Positions 1-7,014 of a stretch of 50,301 nucleotides of DNA are shown piece after piece. Position numbers and translations under genes: made by a program. The notes under the pieces are model-generated. The model saw nothing but the letters and a program-made list of their open reading frames with translations, made no database searches and was not told the DNA's origin. The stretch lies in contig JAADHF010000116.1 of NCBI GenBank assembly GCA_013151965.1, forward strand, positions 502 to 50,802, written 5' to 3'. This stretch comes from Spirochaetota bacterium. GTDB taxonomy: Bacteria > Spirochaetota > Spirochaetia > SZUA-6. How positions within the stretch are numbered: position 1 is the first letter of the stretch; each line of letters opens with the position of its first letter.

Positions 1-684
1 TAAGAAATATCCCGGTTTATCGGTGTCCGCCCCTGTAAAAGCACCCTTTTTATAACCGAATAGTTCGCTCTCAAATAACTCATCCGGAATAGCAGCGCAA
101 TTTATAGTTATAAAAGGATAGCTCACCCTGGAACTGCATAAATAGATATAGTAAGAAAGAAGTTCCTTTCCTGTTCCGTTTTTGCCGTAGATCAATACAT
201 TTAAATCGGTGGGTGCTGCTTTTTCGGCCAGATGTACAGCTTCTGACATTTTCGGTGAAGAACCAATAAAGAAATTATCCTTTTCCCATCGATTTTTTAA
301 TACATCTGCCTGACTTGCCAAATTATACTGACGGGCGGCATTTCCAAGCAGGATTTCCAATTTTTCCGTATCAATGGGTTTTTCAATAAAATCCCATGCA
401 CCTCTTTTTATCGATTCAACTGCTGTGGCAATATCCGCATGTCCGGATATCATAATTACAGGAACATAAGACTTTTCTCTATGGATTAATGACAGAAGTT
501 CGATACCGTTTCTTCCTTTAAGGAAAACATCAAGAATTACAATTTCAGGTTTTTCCTTTCGAAAGTTCATATAACCTTTTTCGAAGCTGCCTGCCGTACG
601 GACATCATGTCCTTTTATTTTAAGAAAGGTTTCCAGAGTTCTAATTATATTTTTTTCATCATCTATTATTAATATCCTGCTCAT
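1..684 (-). CDS. sigma-54-dependent response regulator, NtrC/NtrX family (C-terminus cut by window edge)
   Basis: Partial gene read from the ATG at 684 to base 1, about 228 residues. The N-terminus is a receiver domain: acidic pocket DDE near residues 8-10, phospho-acceptor Asp in the segment ILDVF, and the conserved Lys in EKPID. A linker leads to an AAA+ sigma-54 activation domain with Walker A GKNGTGKE and the sigma-54 contact loop GAFTGA near the truncated end. The rest of the ATPase and the DNA-binding domain lie outside the window. The ATG overlaps the stop of the kinase gene as ATGA (681-684), so the two are translationally coupled and almost certainly partners. The protein is expected to activate sigma-54 RNA polymerase. 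Its own operon has a sigma-54-type promoter, which suggests autoregulation (inference). Confidence 0.95.
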   Translation of the reverse strand, partial: MSRILIIDDEKNIIRTLETFLKIKGHDVRTAGSFEKGYMNFRKEKPEIVILDVFLKGRNGIELLSLIHREKSYVPVIMISGHADIATAVESIKRGAWDFIEKPIDTEKLEILLGNAARQYNLASQADVLKNRWEKDNFFIGSSPKMSEAVHLAEKAAPTDLNVLIYGKNGTGKELLSYYIYLCSSRVSYPFITINCAAIPDELFESELFGYKKGAFTGADTDKPGYFL

Positions 685-1868
685 ATTTCTCTCTTCTGCG
701 GAAATCGTATAATAAACAGAAGTCCTCTTTTAGCAGACAGCGCCGGCTCTATGGTTCCCTGATGCAGAGATACTATTCTCTTAACAAACGGCAGCCCTAA
801 TCCCGTTCCGTTTTTTTTTGTAGAATACCTGGGAAGCATTACCTTCTCCGGCAGATCTTCCGGTAACCCGGATAAAGAATCAGAAACCCTTATCTCGAGA
901 ATTCCTTTCCGTTCAACTGCCTCGACATTAATTTCCGCAGGGATCCTGTATTCCCTGCAGGCATCTATGGAATTGTTAAAAAGATTTATAAACATCTGTT
1001 CTATAAACTGAGAATCGAAAAGATACTCTTCTGAAACCTTTAAATTAATATTAAAGGAGATATTGTCGTTTGAGTATCTTGAAACCACATTGGTAATTAT
1101 TTTTTTTAAATTGACAGGTTTTAATTTTAATTCCGGAAAGTTTGTTATTTCTTTAAACCTCTCCACAAATCCGGAAAGCCTTTTTGTTTCCTCTTTTATG
1201 ATTAAAAGGTTGGATAAAAGCAATTTACCCTTGAGGGGCTCCTTGTAGATAAGTTCGATATTAGTTCCTGCAAGTTCTATCGATGTAAGAGGATTTTTAA
1301 GCTGATGCGAAAGAAACGATGCCACCTCCCGCCAGCCAAGAAGTCCTGCCTGTTCCGCAATAAGCTTTTCCCTGGATTCAATAACATCGAGCATTTTATT
1401 AAATTCTCTTCCCAGCATTTTAAATTCATATCCCGACAGATCAGGAATTCTAAATTTCGCACTATCCGATTTAATCTTCTCGATGGATGATAGAATTACA
1501 CGAAACTGGGAAGTTACTGCCCTGCTTGTAATATAAAAAAGTAAAATAAGTAAAGATCCCTGGATAATAAAAAAAACAATAAGAATGGACAGGACATCGA
1601 CAAGTGTATCATCCTTAAACACTTTCGATTGCGTATACTCTCTGTTTATAATAAGAACCTGATTAATAATTTTATCCAGCTTTTCTTTTTCCTTTATTGA
1701 ATTATCACGGAATATCCGAAGAGACTTTTTAAATGCACTTTCGATATTTTTATTCTCTAATGATCTGCTGTCTATACTGATAGTTTTAAAAATAAACGGA
1801 ATTGCAGTAATAACGGACAACAACACAGAAGCTATAAATATTACTAATATTTTATTCCGGAATCTCAT
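681..1868 (-). CDS. membrane sensor histidine kinase, NtrY-like
   Basis: 395 aa. Transmembrane segments lie at about residues 7-28 and 91-114, enclosing a short extracytoplasmic region of about 60 residues. A HAMP-like linker follows, then the dimerisation/phospho-acceptor helix with His188 in SFLSHQLKNPL. The catalytic domain has an N box around residues 294-303 (NLFNNSIDAC) and a G2 box GTGLGLPFVKR around 354-364. The G1 box reads DSLSG instead of the usual DxGxG, so one glycine is replaced. The kinase sits 1 bp after the upstream DUF4390-like gene and overlaps the response regulator by 4 bp. DUF4390-kinase-regulator order matches NtrY/NtrX loci of other bacteria (family knowledge). The signal sensed is unknown. 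Confidence 0.93.
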   Translation of the reverse strand: MRFRNKILVIFIASVLLSVITAIPFIFKTISIDSRSLENKNIESAFKKSLRIFRDNSIKEKEKLDKIINQVLIINREYTQSKVFKDDTLVDVLSILIVFFIIQGSLLILLFYITSRAVTSQFRVILSSIEKIKSDSAKFRIPDLSGYEFKMLGREFNKMLDVIESREKLIAEQAGLLGWREVASFLSHQLKNPLTSIELAGTNIELIYKEPLKGKLLLSNLLIIKEETKRLSGFVERFKEITNFPELKLKPVNLKKIITNVVSRYSNDNISFNINLKVSEEYLFDSQFIEQMFINLFNNSIDACREYRIPAEINVEAVERKGILEIRVSDSLSGLPEDLPEKVMLPRYSTKKNGTGLGLPFVKRIVSLHQGTIEPALSAKRGLLFIIRFPQKREI

Positions 1869-1869
1869 G

Positions 1870-2406
1870 CTAATATGGTATCTCCGTTATACTGTTATAT
1901 TTAAAAATACGAATAATATCCCTATAACCCCACAGTACGGTTGGATCTATGGACTTATCGATACCTTCATCGGGAAGATTAATAGAAGCTGATATTTTAA
2001 TGGACTTATCCTCCGAATTATTAAACTCATCGATACTGCAAATTTTAAGATTATTAAACTTTGTAAGAATATACAATGCCGCCGCCATATTCTTAGTCCT
2101 GTGTGTTTTCCCGGTTTCCGATATATTTATTTTTGCTATTCCCGAAAACGGATTATAACTAATAGTATGTACGGCAGACTGTGCTTTCTTATGATCAAAC
2201 CAGGAAGTAACATGTATTGATATAACAGTACCGGCAGATATAAGCTCTTCTATCTTTTTATTTATTCCATTCTTAATATCAGCATTAAGTTTAATATAAT
2301 TACCGGTTTTCCATACCCGGCATAATAATACAGGTTCATTCTGACCCTGAAATATACCGAAAAAAACAGCAACAGCTAATACAATCTCTTTAATAATACT
2401 ATTCAT
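1870..2406 (-). CDS. secreted or membrane-anchored protein, DUF4390-like
   Basis: 178 aa. The N-terminal hydrophobic stretch (residues 6-21) is a signal peptide or anchor; the rest is soluble and probably extracytoplasmic. I assign it tentatively to DUF4390, from the overall pattern (segment ISAGTVISIHVTSWF, a central ISYNPFSG segment, a C-terminal LWGYRDI) and from its position directly before an NtrY-like kinase. This is pattern recognition, not a profile match. The stop lies 1 bp before the kinase ATG and the start 7 bp after the upstream gene, so it belongs to a four-gene operon. A role in modulating the kinase is inferred from position only. Confidence 0.7.
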   Translation of the reverse strand: MNSIIKEIVLAVAVFFGIFQGQNEPVLLCRVWKTGNYIKLNADIKNGINKKIEELISAGTVISIHVTSWFDHKKAQSAVHTISYNPFSGIAKINISETGKTHRTKNMAAALYILTKFNNLKICSIDEFNNSEDKSIKISASINLPDEGIDKSIDPTVLWGYRDIIRIFKYNSITEIPY

Positions 2407-2413
2407 ACATTAA

Positions 2414-3133
2414 TTATTCGGATTCATAGATTGCCTTTTTTGCAGCGAGATATTTTTCGTATAACCTTTCCTCTTTACTCTTTGATAAAAATGAAGAAAT
2501 ACCGGATACTATGTTGCCGATAAACCACGAATTGACTGTTAAAATATCTGCATACCATTCCTTTTTCGGATTTATAATATTACTTCCTATTGTTAATCCT
2601 ATCGAAAGCAAAGGGGTAGCCAGAGAAGTAAATCCTGATATAATTCTTTTCCTCTCCCCTTCTTCTGCAATATCCTTAAGAACCGCAGACGCAAGCGCCT
2701 CCTGTACAACCGGATCTTTTTCTTCAAATACAAAAGAGTACTTCTTGTGCAGGTTTACAGGCTTTTTAACAAGTATGGCCGCTCCCATACCAATGGCAAA
2801 TAATCCGCCGAGCGCAAATGAAGCAGCTGCTATATTCTTTATATTCGGATCCAGAGTTTTTTTATCGCCATTAAATGTACTATACATTTCATCAAATGTA
2901 CTATATATTTCATCACCGTAAAAGTAGGTAACAGCACTTGCACCAAGAAAGATTCCTCCGGTTGCCAGGCTTATTCCGGCTCCTATTTTTTTATTTAATT
3001 CGGCGTTCTTCTCTTTTGCTCTGATATACCCGTCTAAAAATCTATATGCTATCTGCGGTTTAATATCTTCAGTATAAATAGATACCGAAGAATAGAATAT
3101 AACTATAATAATGAGAAATACAGATTTTTTCAT
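2414..3133 (-). CDS. hypothetical membrane protein with signal peptide
   Basis: 239 aa, family not recognised. A signal peptide covers residues 1-21. Hydrophobic segments follow near residues 50-72 (GAGISLATGGIFLGAS), 100-122 (FALGGLFAIGMGAAILV), 167-187 and 198-216, so it is probably an inner-membrane protein with about four helices. Charged tails are rich in Lys/Glu. It contains a tandem heptapeptide DEIYSTF-DEMYSTF from a 21-bp duplication. The start is supported by a GGGAG ribosome binding site about 10 bp upstream. It is the first gene of the operon read from the sigma-54-type promoter at 3167-3182, with the DUF4390-like gene 7 bp downstream. Confidence 0.8.
   Translation of the reverse strand: MKKSVFLIIIVIFYSSVSIYTEDIKPQIAYRFLDGYIRAKEKNAELNKKIGAGISLATGGIFLGASAVTYFYGDEIYSTFDEMYSTFNGDKKTLDPNIKNIAAASFALGGLFAIGMGAAILVKKPVNLHKKYSFVFEEKDPVVQEALASAVLKDIAEEGERKRIISGFTSLATPLLSIGLTIGSNIINPKKEWYADILTVNSWFIGNIVSGISSFLSKSKEERLYEKYLAAKKAIYESE
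2873..2914. repeat. 21-bp tandem duplication, two copies
   Basis: Copies at 2873-2893 and 2894-2914 are identical except one C/T position. They keep the reading frame of the membrane-protein gene and encode the two heptads DEIYSTF and DEMYSTF. This looks like a recent in-frame duplication. Confidence 0.95.
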
Positions 3134-3166
3134 AAGTCTCTCCCTTTAAGTACTCACATTCTATAT

Positions 3167-3182
3167 AGCAATAATTATGCCA
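3167..3182 (-). promoter_or_regulatory. sigma-54 (RpoN) promoter for the two-component operon
   Basis: Read on the minus strand the site is TGGCATAATTATTGCT. It has the invariant GG and GC in exact RpoN register and matches TGGCAC-N5-TTGCW at all but one fixed position. The expected start of transcription near 3155 leaves a leader of about 22 nt with a Shine-Dalgarno GGGAG before the ATG at 3133. The operon encodes a sigma-54 activator. Confidence 0.75.
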
Positions 3183-3210
3183 CAACAGACTTCCGTTCTT
3201 TATTCATAAT

Positions 3211-3224
3211 TTGCTTTTAAGCAA
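3211..3224. promoter_or_regulatory. inverted repeat, candidate upstream activator site
   Basis: TTGCTT-TT-AAGCAA is a perfect 6-2-6 palindrome about 30 bp upstream of the sigma-54 site. A second perfect repeat, TATGTTTA at 3242-3249 and TAAACATA at 3261-3268, lies further upstream. Enhancer-like palindromes for an NtrC-family activator normally sit in this region. Binding by the regulator at 1-684 is inference. Confidence 0.4.
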
Positions 3225-3541
3225 GTCTTCTTCTAACTTTTTATGTTTAAAAGAACTACGTAAACATAGCATATCTATTCTTCAGATGGTTATAAATCTT
3301 TAAAAAACACTTTTCTTTTTTTTAAGATGAGAAATATATCATAACTGATATTTCCGCCTATCATATATGATACTTTAGCGTAAACTATTTCTTTATTTTT
3401 AAGATGTGATTTTTAATACCATGCAGCTCTGCTGTTCCGGTAAATCCTTAAAGTAAAGAGCAGCAGCCCGTCCGTCAGGATACCGGCAATAAAAGCTCAT
3501 TCCTGCTATTTCAGAGATTACTATGCTGTTTTAAAAAAAAC
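3225..3541. other. AT-rich gene-free stretch
   Basis: No convincing open reading frame or RNA gene is visible here. Apart from the repeat at 3242-3268, I see only AT-rich sequence. The downstream end of the MetF-like gene (3542) has a T-run in its transcript but no clear hairpin, so no terminator is claimed. Confidence 0.5.
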
Positions 3542-5098
3542 TCAGCTGTCATCTTTATTCTGTATGTTTATTTTTTTGGACGAATGATCTCTTCCAAGAA
3601 AATAATTAAGCCAGGAAGAAGTTTTCGACAGAGTCCAGTTTACAGGCGGAACATATTCACCTCTGATCTCGTCCGTCTTTCTTACCGAAGAGAGCCGGTC
3701 GTAAACCATTGTCCATACACACCTTTTAGTATCATCAACTTCGCACATGCCGTTTCTGCTTCCGCCGCAGGGGCCGTTTCTTTGAAACTTGGCGCATCTC
3801 GACATGGGACACAGGTACGCCATGTCAAAAAGTGCACAGTCACCGCACTCCTGACAGTTGTAGAGCAGCTTTTTAACCACTCTCTCGAAGAAATAACTTA
3901 TTCTGCCGGCGAACTTCCATTTGTCGAATACCCTGCAGGCCAGCTTCATAATTTTGTATCCCAGCGTCCTCTCGGTAAAAACCGAACGGTGCAATATCAA
4001 GCCCAGTCTAAAGTTTAAAGATGCAGCATGTTTCCTGGGAGATTTAACCGGAACCAGCTTATCCTCATCGAAAGTTAATTCCGGGTCATCAGGAAAACAG
4101 AAAAACTCATTCTCCTGGCTGTACCGGAAATTCGGGATATATTTACGCCAGTTATCCGCTATTTCCTCGGAACTTTTGATGACATACTCGAAATCCTCGT
4201 ATTTAAGCCCGAACCCGCCGATATGGACTCCGTTAAAACCCATTCCTCTGAATATAGACATAAGCTGCGCAGCCCTCTCCAACCGCGCCTTCTTCCCTTT
4301 ATCGGGCTCTTTTGCATCCTCTTCAATTTTCCGCACAAGTTCATCGGTTACCACACAGCCGGGTACATTCCCTTTGTTCATAAACCTGGCAACCGCCCTG
4401 TTAAGTACGTACACATTGCCCAGAATAGGCAGATTAATATTTCTGAACTTCATATATTTAAGAACTTCGGCAAATTTCCTTACATCGTATCCCAACTGAG
4501 GAATAATAAAATCAGCCCCGGCCCATACCTTTTTTTCCAGTTTAAAAAACTGAGTCATCAGCTCGGATTCCGTTCTTTTAAAAGGCGAAACGACAGATCC
4601 GGTGAAAAAATTAGTTTCGGGAAGGTTATTAAAGGTCCCTTTCTTCCTGCCCGGTACTTTAAGGCCTTTATTCATTTCCTTCAGGTAACGGACCACCTGT
4701 ACCGAGTCGAGGTCGAAAACAGGCTTTGCCATGCCTCCATAACCGCTGGCAGTATAATCCCCGGTAACAACCAGAAGATTTTCAATACCGTCTCTGGCAA
4801 GGGAGTAGGCTCTCGACTCTATCATGTTTCTGTTGCAGTCGGAAGTTGCAAAATGAATCAGACTGTCCAGACCCATCCCGTAAAGTTCTTTCCCGAGGAT
4901 ATCCGGACCAATGGCAGGATTCCCGCCCGGGTTATCGGTAATACTGATAGCATGAATAGGGAGTTTTCCGGATATAACTTTTTTTCCGAATTCTACCACT
5001 TCCTCGACACTTTTGCCCCTGGACCCGCGCCCGGGAACAAATTCACAGGTGATGATAAACTCTTTCCCCTCAACTACCTTCTCTCTGAATCTGCTCAT
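3542..5098 (-). CDS. metF: methylenetetrahydrofolate reductase fused to MTHFR C-terminal Cys-rich domain
   Basis: 518 aa, about 200 longer than a simple MetF. Residues 1-330 form the flavin TIM-barrel reductase: N-terminal ITCEFVPG with the catalytic-type Glu, LLVVTGD, and the FIIPQLGYD segment. Residues about 400-470 carry a Cys-rich MTHFR_C domain with CQECGDC, CPMSRC, PCGG and C-x9-C spacing. In acetogens that domain is the separate partner protein MetV. It interconverts methylene-THF and methyl-THF. Lying divergent from a methyltransferase gene suggests it oxidises methyl-THF produced by demethylation (inference). A ribosome binding site AAAGGGG lies about 10 bp before the ATG at 5098. 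Methionine synthesis is the alternative role. Confidence 0.9.
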   Translation of the reverse strand: MSRFREKVVEGKEFIITCEFVPGRGSRGKSVEEVVEFGKKVISGKLPIHAISITDNPGGNPAIGPDILGKELYGMGLDSLIHFATSDCNRNMIESRAYSLARDGIENLLVVTGDYTASGYGGMAKPVFDLDSVQVVRYLKEMNKGLKVPGRKKGTFNNLPETNFFTGSVVSPFKRTESELMTQFFKLEKKVWAGADFIIPQLGYDVRKFAEVLKYMKFRNINLPILGNVYVLNRAVARFMNKGNVPGCVVTDELVRKIEEDAKEPDKGKKARLERAAQLMSIFRGMGFNGVHIGGFGLKYEDFEYVIKSSEEIADNWRKYIPNFRYSQENEFFCFPDDPELTFDEDKLVPVKSPRKHAASLNFRLGLILHRSVFTERTLGYKIMKLACRVFDKWKFAGRISYFFERVVKKLLYNCQECGDCALFDMAYLCPMSRCAKFQRNGPCGGSRNGMCEVDDTKRCVWTMVYDRLSSVRKTDEIRGEYVPPVNWTLSKTSSWLNYFLGRDHSSKKINIQNKDDS

Positions 5099-5314
5099 AG
5101 GTAGTTACCCCTTTAAATGTTATTATATAGAATAAAATAGGCTTGCCCGCACGAACCTGTCCGGCCCGGGTGAGTATAACAGCTAAAGCTACCATAAATT
5201 TTAAACTCCTGTCAATATAATTACATATCTTCTGCCGGAACAAAAAATACCCCTTAAAGAATACCTGCAGCCGGCAGCGATGGGTTTTTGCTAATTTATT
5301 TTACCATGTTTTGA

Positions 5315-5343
5315 TTGACAAATTATGAAGTATTAAATACAAT
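5315..5343 (+). promoter_or_regulatory. sigma-70 promoter of the mttB-like gene
   Basis: TTGACA at 5315-5320, spacer of 17, TACAAT at 5338-5343. The -35 is perfect and the -10 matches five of six bases. The expected start near 5350 gives a leader of about 150 nt that includes the palindrome and the hairpin described separately. Confidence 0.75.
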
Positions 5344-5363
5344 CGGTCATTAGTTGTTAAAAT

Positions 5364-5380
5364 ATGGAATCATATTCCAT
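5364..5380. promoter_or_regulatory. IclR-type operator palindrome (site 1)
   Basis: ATGGAAT-CAT-ATTCCAT is a perfect 7-3-7 inverted repeat about 20 bp after the -10 box. Its TGGAA-N5-TTCCA half-sites equal those of the E. coli IclR operator (family knowledge). Related sites stand at 10041-10055 and 32016-32030. An IclR gene ends the nearby transporter operon at 16560. Confidence 0.6.
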
Positions 5381-5408
5381 TTATAAACAGCTGTGTTTAG
5401 TAAGAGCA

Positions 5409-5481
5409 CCCGGGCATATTTTCATGCTGTATAAATGGTTTTCCTGTTATGACAAAAAGTGAAAGCAGCATGCTTTCCGGG
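5409..5481 (+). promoter_or_regulatory. structured 5' leader hairpin
   Basis: Outer stem CCCGG (5409-5413) with CCGGG (5477-5481), and inner stem CATGCTG (5423-5429) with CAGCATG (5466-5472), separated by an asymmetric internal loop. It ends 3 nt before the ribosome binding region (AAAAGAGG, 5484-5491). It does not match a riboswitch I recognise and has no B12 box. It could control translation initiation. Confidence 0.4.
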
Positions 5482-5499
5482 ATAAAAGAGGCATAAAAC

Positions 5500-6939
5500 A
5501 TGGACGATAAGTTTCGATTGAATATTCCGCGGTACAGTTTGCTTACTGAAGAGAAAAGAGAATTCATCCATCTTGCAACCCTGGAGGTATTGCGCAGAAC
5601 AGGGCTTTCGGTAAAGGATAAAAAGGCACTCCGGATTTACCACGACGGGGGCTGTATTGTCGAGGGTGACCGTGTCAGGATGCCTGCGCATTTAGTCGAG
5701 TGGGCTTTGCGGAACACATCACCCCGAATTCCGCTGTGCACACGTGATGGTGAACCTGCAATGTTTCTGGAACAGAATAACGGATATTTCGGGACAGGAT
5801 CGGATACACCGAATGTGATCGATGTAAATACGGGCAAAAGAAGAACGGCAGTATTACAGGATGTAGCAAATGCCGCAAAGCTGGTTGATTCACTTCCGGA
5901 TATCAGCTTTAACATGAGTGCGGCACTTGCCGGTGATGTCAATTCGGCGATATCGGATATTTATCATTTTTTTACAATGATAAAAAACAGCAGAAAGCCG
6001 CTTGTTTTTACAACATGGAGCCTTGATAATCTTAAAACAATTGTGGAGATGGCGGAAATGGTTGCCGGTGGTGCCCGGGCCCTGCGTAACAGGCCCTTTC
6101 TTGTTCTCTATGCCGAACCGATTTCGCCGCTTACCATTCCGGAAGAGTCGGCCCAGGAAATAATGTTTATGGCCGGAAAATCACTTCCGATAATATTTAC
6201 GCCCGCTGTACTTACAGGGGCTACCGGGCCGTCCACAATTGCGGGAGGAATCGTACAGGCAAATGCCGAGATGTTGGGGGGCTACGTACTTGGTAAACTT
6301 GTTAATAAGGAGATTCCGTTCCTGTATGGCGAATGCGCGCTGCCCATGGATATGCGCACCGGCCAGGCGCCCTATGTAACTCCCGAATATATGCTGGCAA
6401 ACACGGCTTTTGCAGATATGGCACGCTACTACCGACTTCCCATGTTCAGTGTTGCAGGCTGTACCGACTCGAATCTTCCGGATCAGCAGGCAACAATGGA
6501 AGGTGCAATGTGGATCGTTCTTACCTCACTGAACGGAGGAAACTTAATCCACGATGTCGGTTACATGGACGGCGGTTTAACTACTTCCTTGGAACTTATA
6601 GTTGTTTTTAATGAGGTTATCCGGATGATGCGCCGTTTTACCCGGGGATTCGACATATCCTACAAAACAGCTGCACTCGATCTGATCCATGAGGTCGGTC
6701 CCGGCGGGGAGTACCTTTCCAGTGAACATACTCTTAATCACTTTAAAGAGAATTTTTATTCCGATCTGCTTTCGAAAGATTCATACGAGGCCTGGGAAAA
6801 AGGGGACAAAAAAAACCTGATCGAACGGGCAAATGACAAAGTAAAAAACCTGCTGGAAAATCATAAACCCGAACCGCTTGATGAAAATCTGGAAAAAGAA
6901 TTAAAAAAGGTCATTGCCGTAAGTGAGAAGCTGTCATGA
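5500..6939 (+). CDS. MttB-family (trimethylamine methyltransferase-like) corrinoid methyltransferase, non-pyrrolysine
   Basis: 479 aa, full length for the family. A TIM-barrel methyltransferase fold is indicated by the GGCIVEGDRVRMP N-terminal segment, YFGTGSDTPNVID, the LTGATGPSTIAGG loop and the AGCTDSNLPDQQ segment near residues 319-330, where pyrrolysine enzymes carry their Pyl. Here the gene has no in-frame amber codon and the local residues are ordinary. It therefore belongs with the non-Pyl branch that includes glycine betaine methyltransferase MtgB. It should move a methyl group from a quaternary or methylated amine to a corrinoid protein; neither that protein nor its activator is in this window. 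The start has AGAGG 8 bp upstream. A promoter, an IclR-like operator and a leader hairpin precede it. The substrate is unknown. Confidence 0.9.
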   Translation: MDDKFRLNIPRYSLLTEEKREFIHLATLEVLRRTGLSVKDKKALRIYHDGGCIVEGDRVRMPAHLVEWALRNTSPRIPLCTRDGEPAMFLEQNNGYFGTGSDTPNVIDVNTGKRRTAVLQDVANAAKLVDSLPDISFNMSAALAGDVNSAISDIYHFFTMIKNSRKPLVFTTWSLDNLKTIVEMAEMVAGGARALRNRPFLVLYAEPISPLTIPEESAQEIMFMAGKSLPIIFTPAVLTGATGPSTIAGGIVQANAEMLGGYVLGKLVNKEIPFLYGECALPMDMRTGQAPYVTPEYMLANTAFADMARYYRLPMFSVAGCTDSNLPDQQATMEGAMWIVLTSLNGGNLIHDVGYMDGGLTTSLELIVVFNEVIRMMRRFTRGFDISYKTAALDLIHEVGPGGEYLSSEHTLNHFKENFYSDLLSKDSYEAWEKGDKKNLIERANDKVKNLLENHKPEPLDENLEKELKKVIAVSEKLS

Positions 6940-7014
6940 TCGATGTAAGAAGTTTATAACAGATGAAACTTTGATGAAGACTTATTGTTATTGTTCTCTT
7001 GTACGGATACTACT

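Larger units (their letters stand above)
5099..5499. other. divergent regulatory region between metF-like and mttB-like genes
   Basis: 401 bp without a gene. It holds a near-consensus promoter and a palindrome for the plus-strand methyltransferase gene, and a structured leader just before its start. For the minus-strand MetF gene there is a possible extended -10 (TGTTATACT, 5181 down to 5173) and an isolated TTGACA (5215-5210) without a good -10. Confidence 0.6.

Noticed and set aside
4223-5104. 293-codon open frame on the plus strand opposite the MetF-like gene
   Set aside because: It mirrors the coding frame of a clear MetF homologue and has no domain pattern or good start; treated as a shadow.
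5500-6939. Pyrrolysine-type trimethylamine methyltransferase
   Set aside because: No in-frame TAG; the usual Pyl segment is ordinary sequence (CTDSNLPDQQ).
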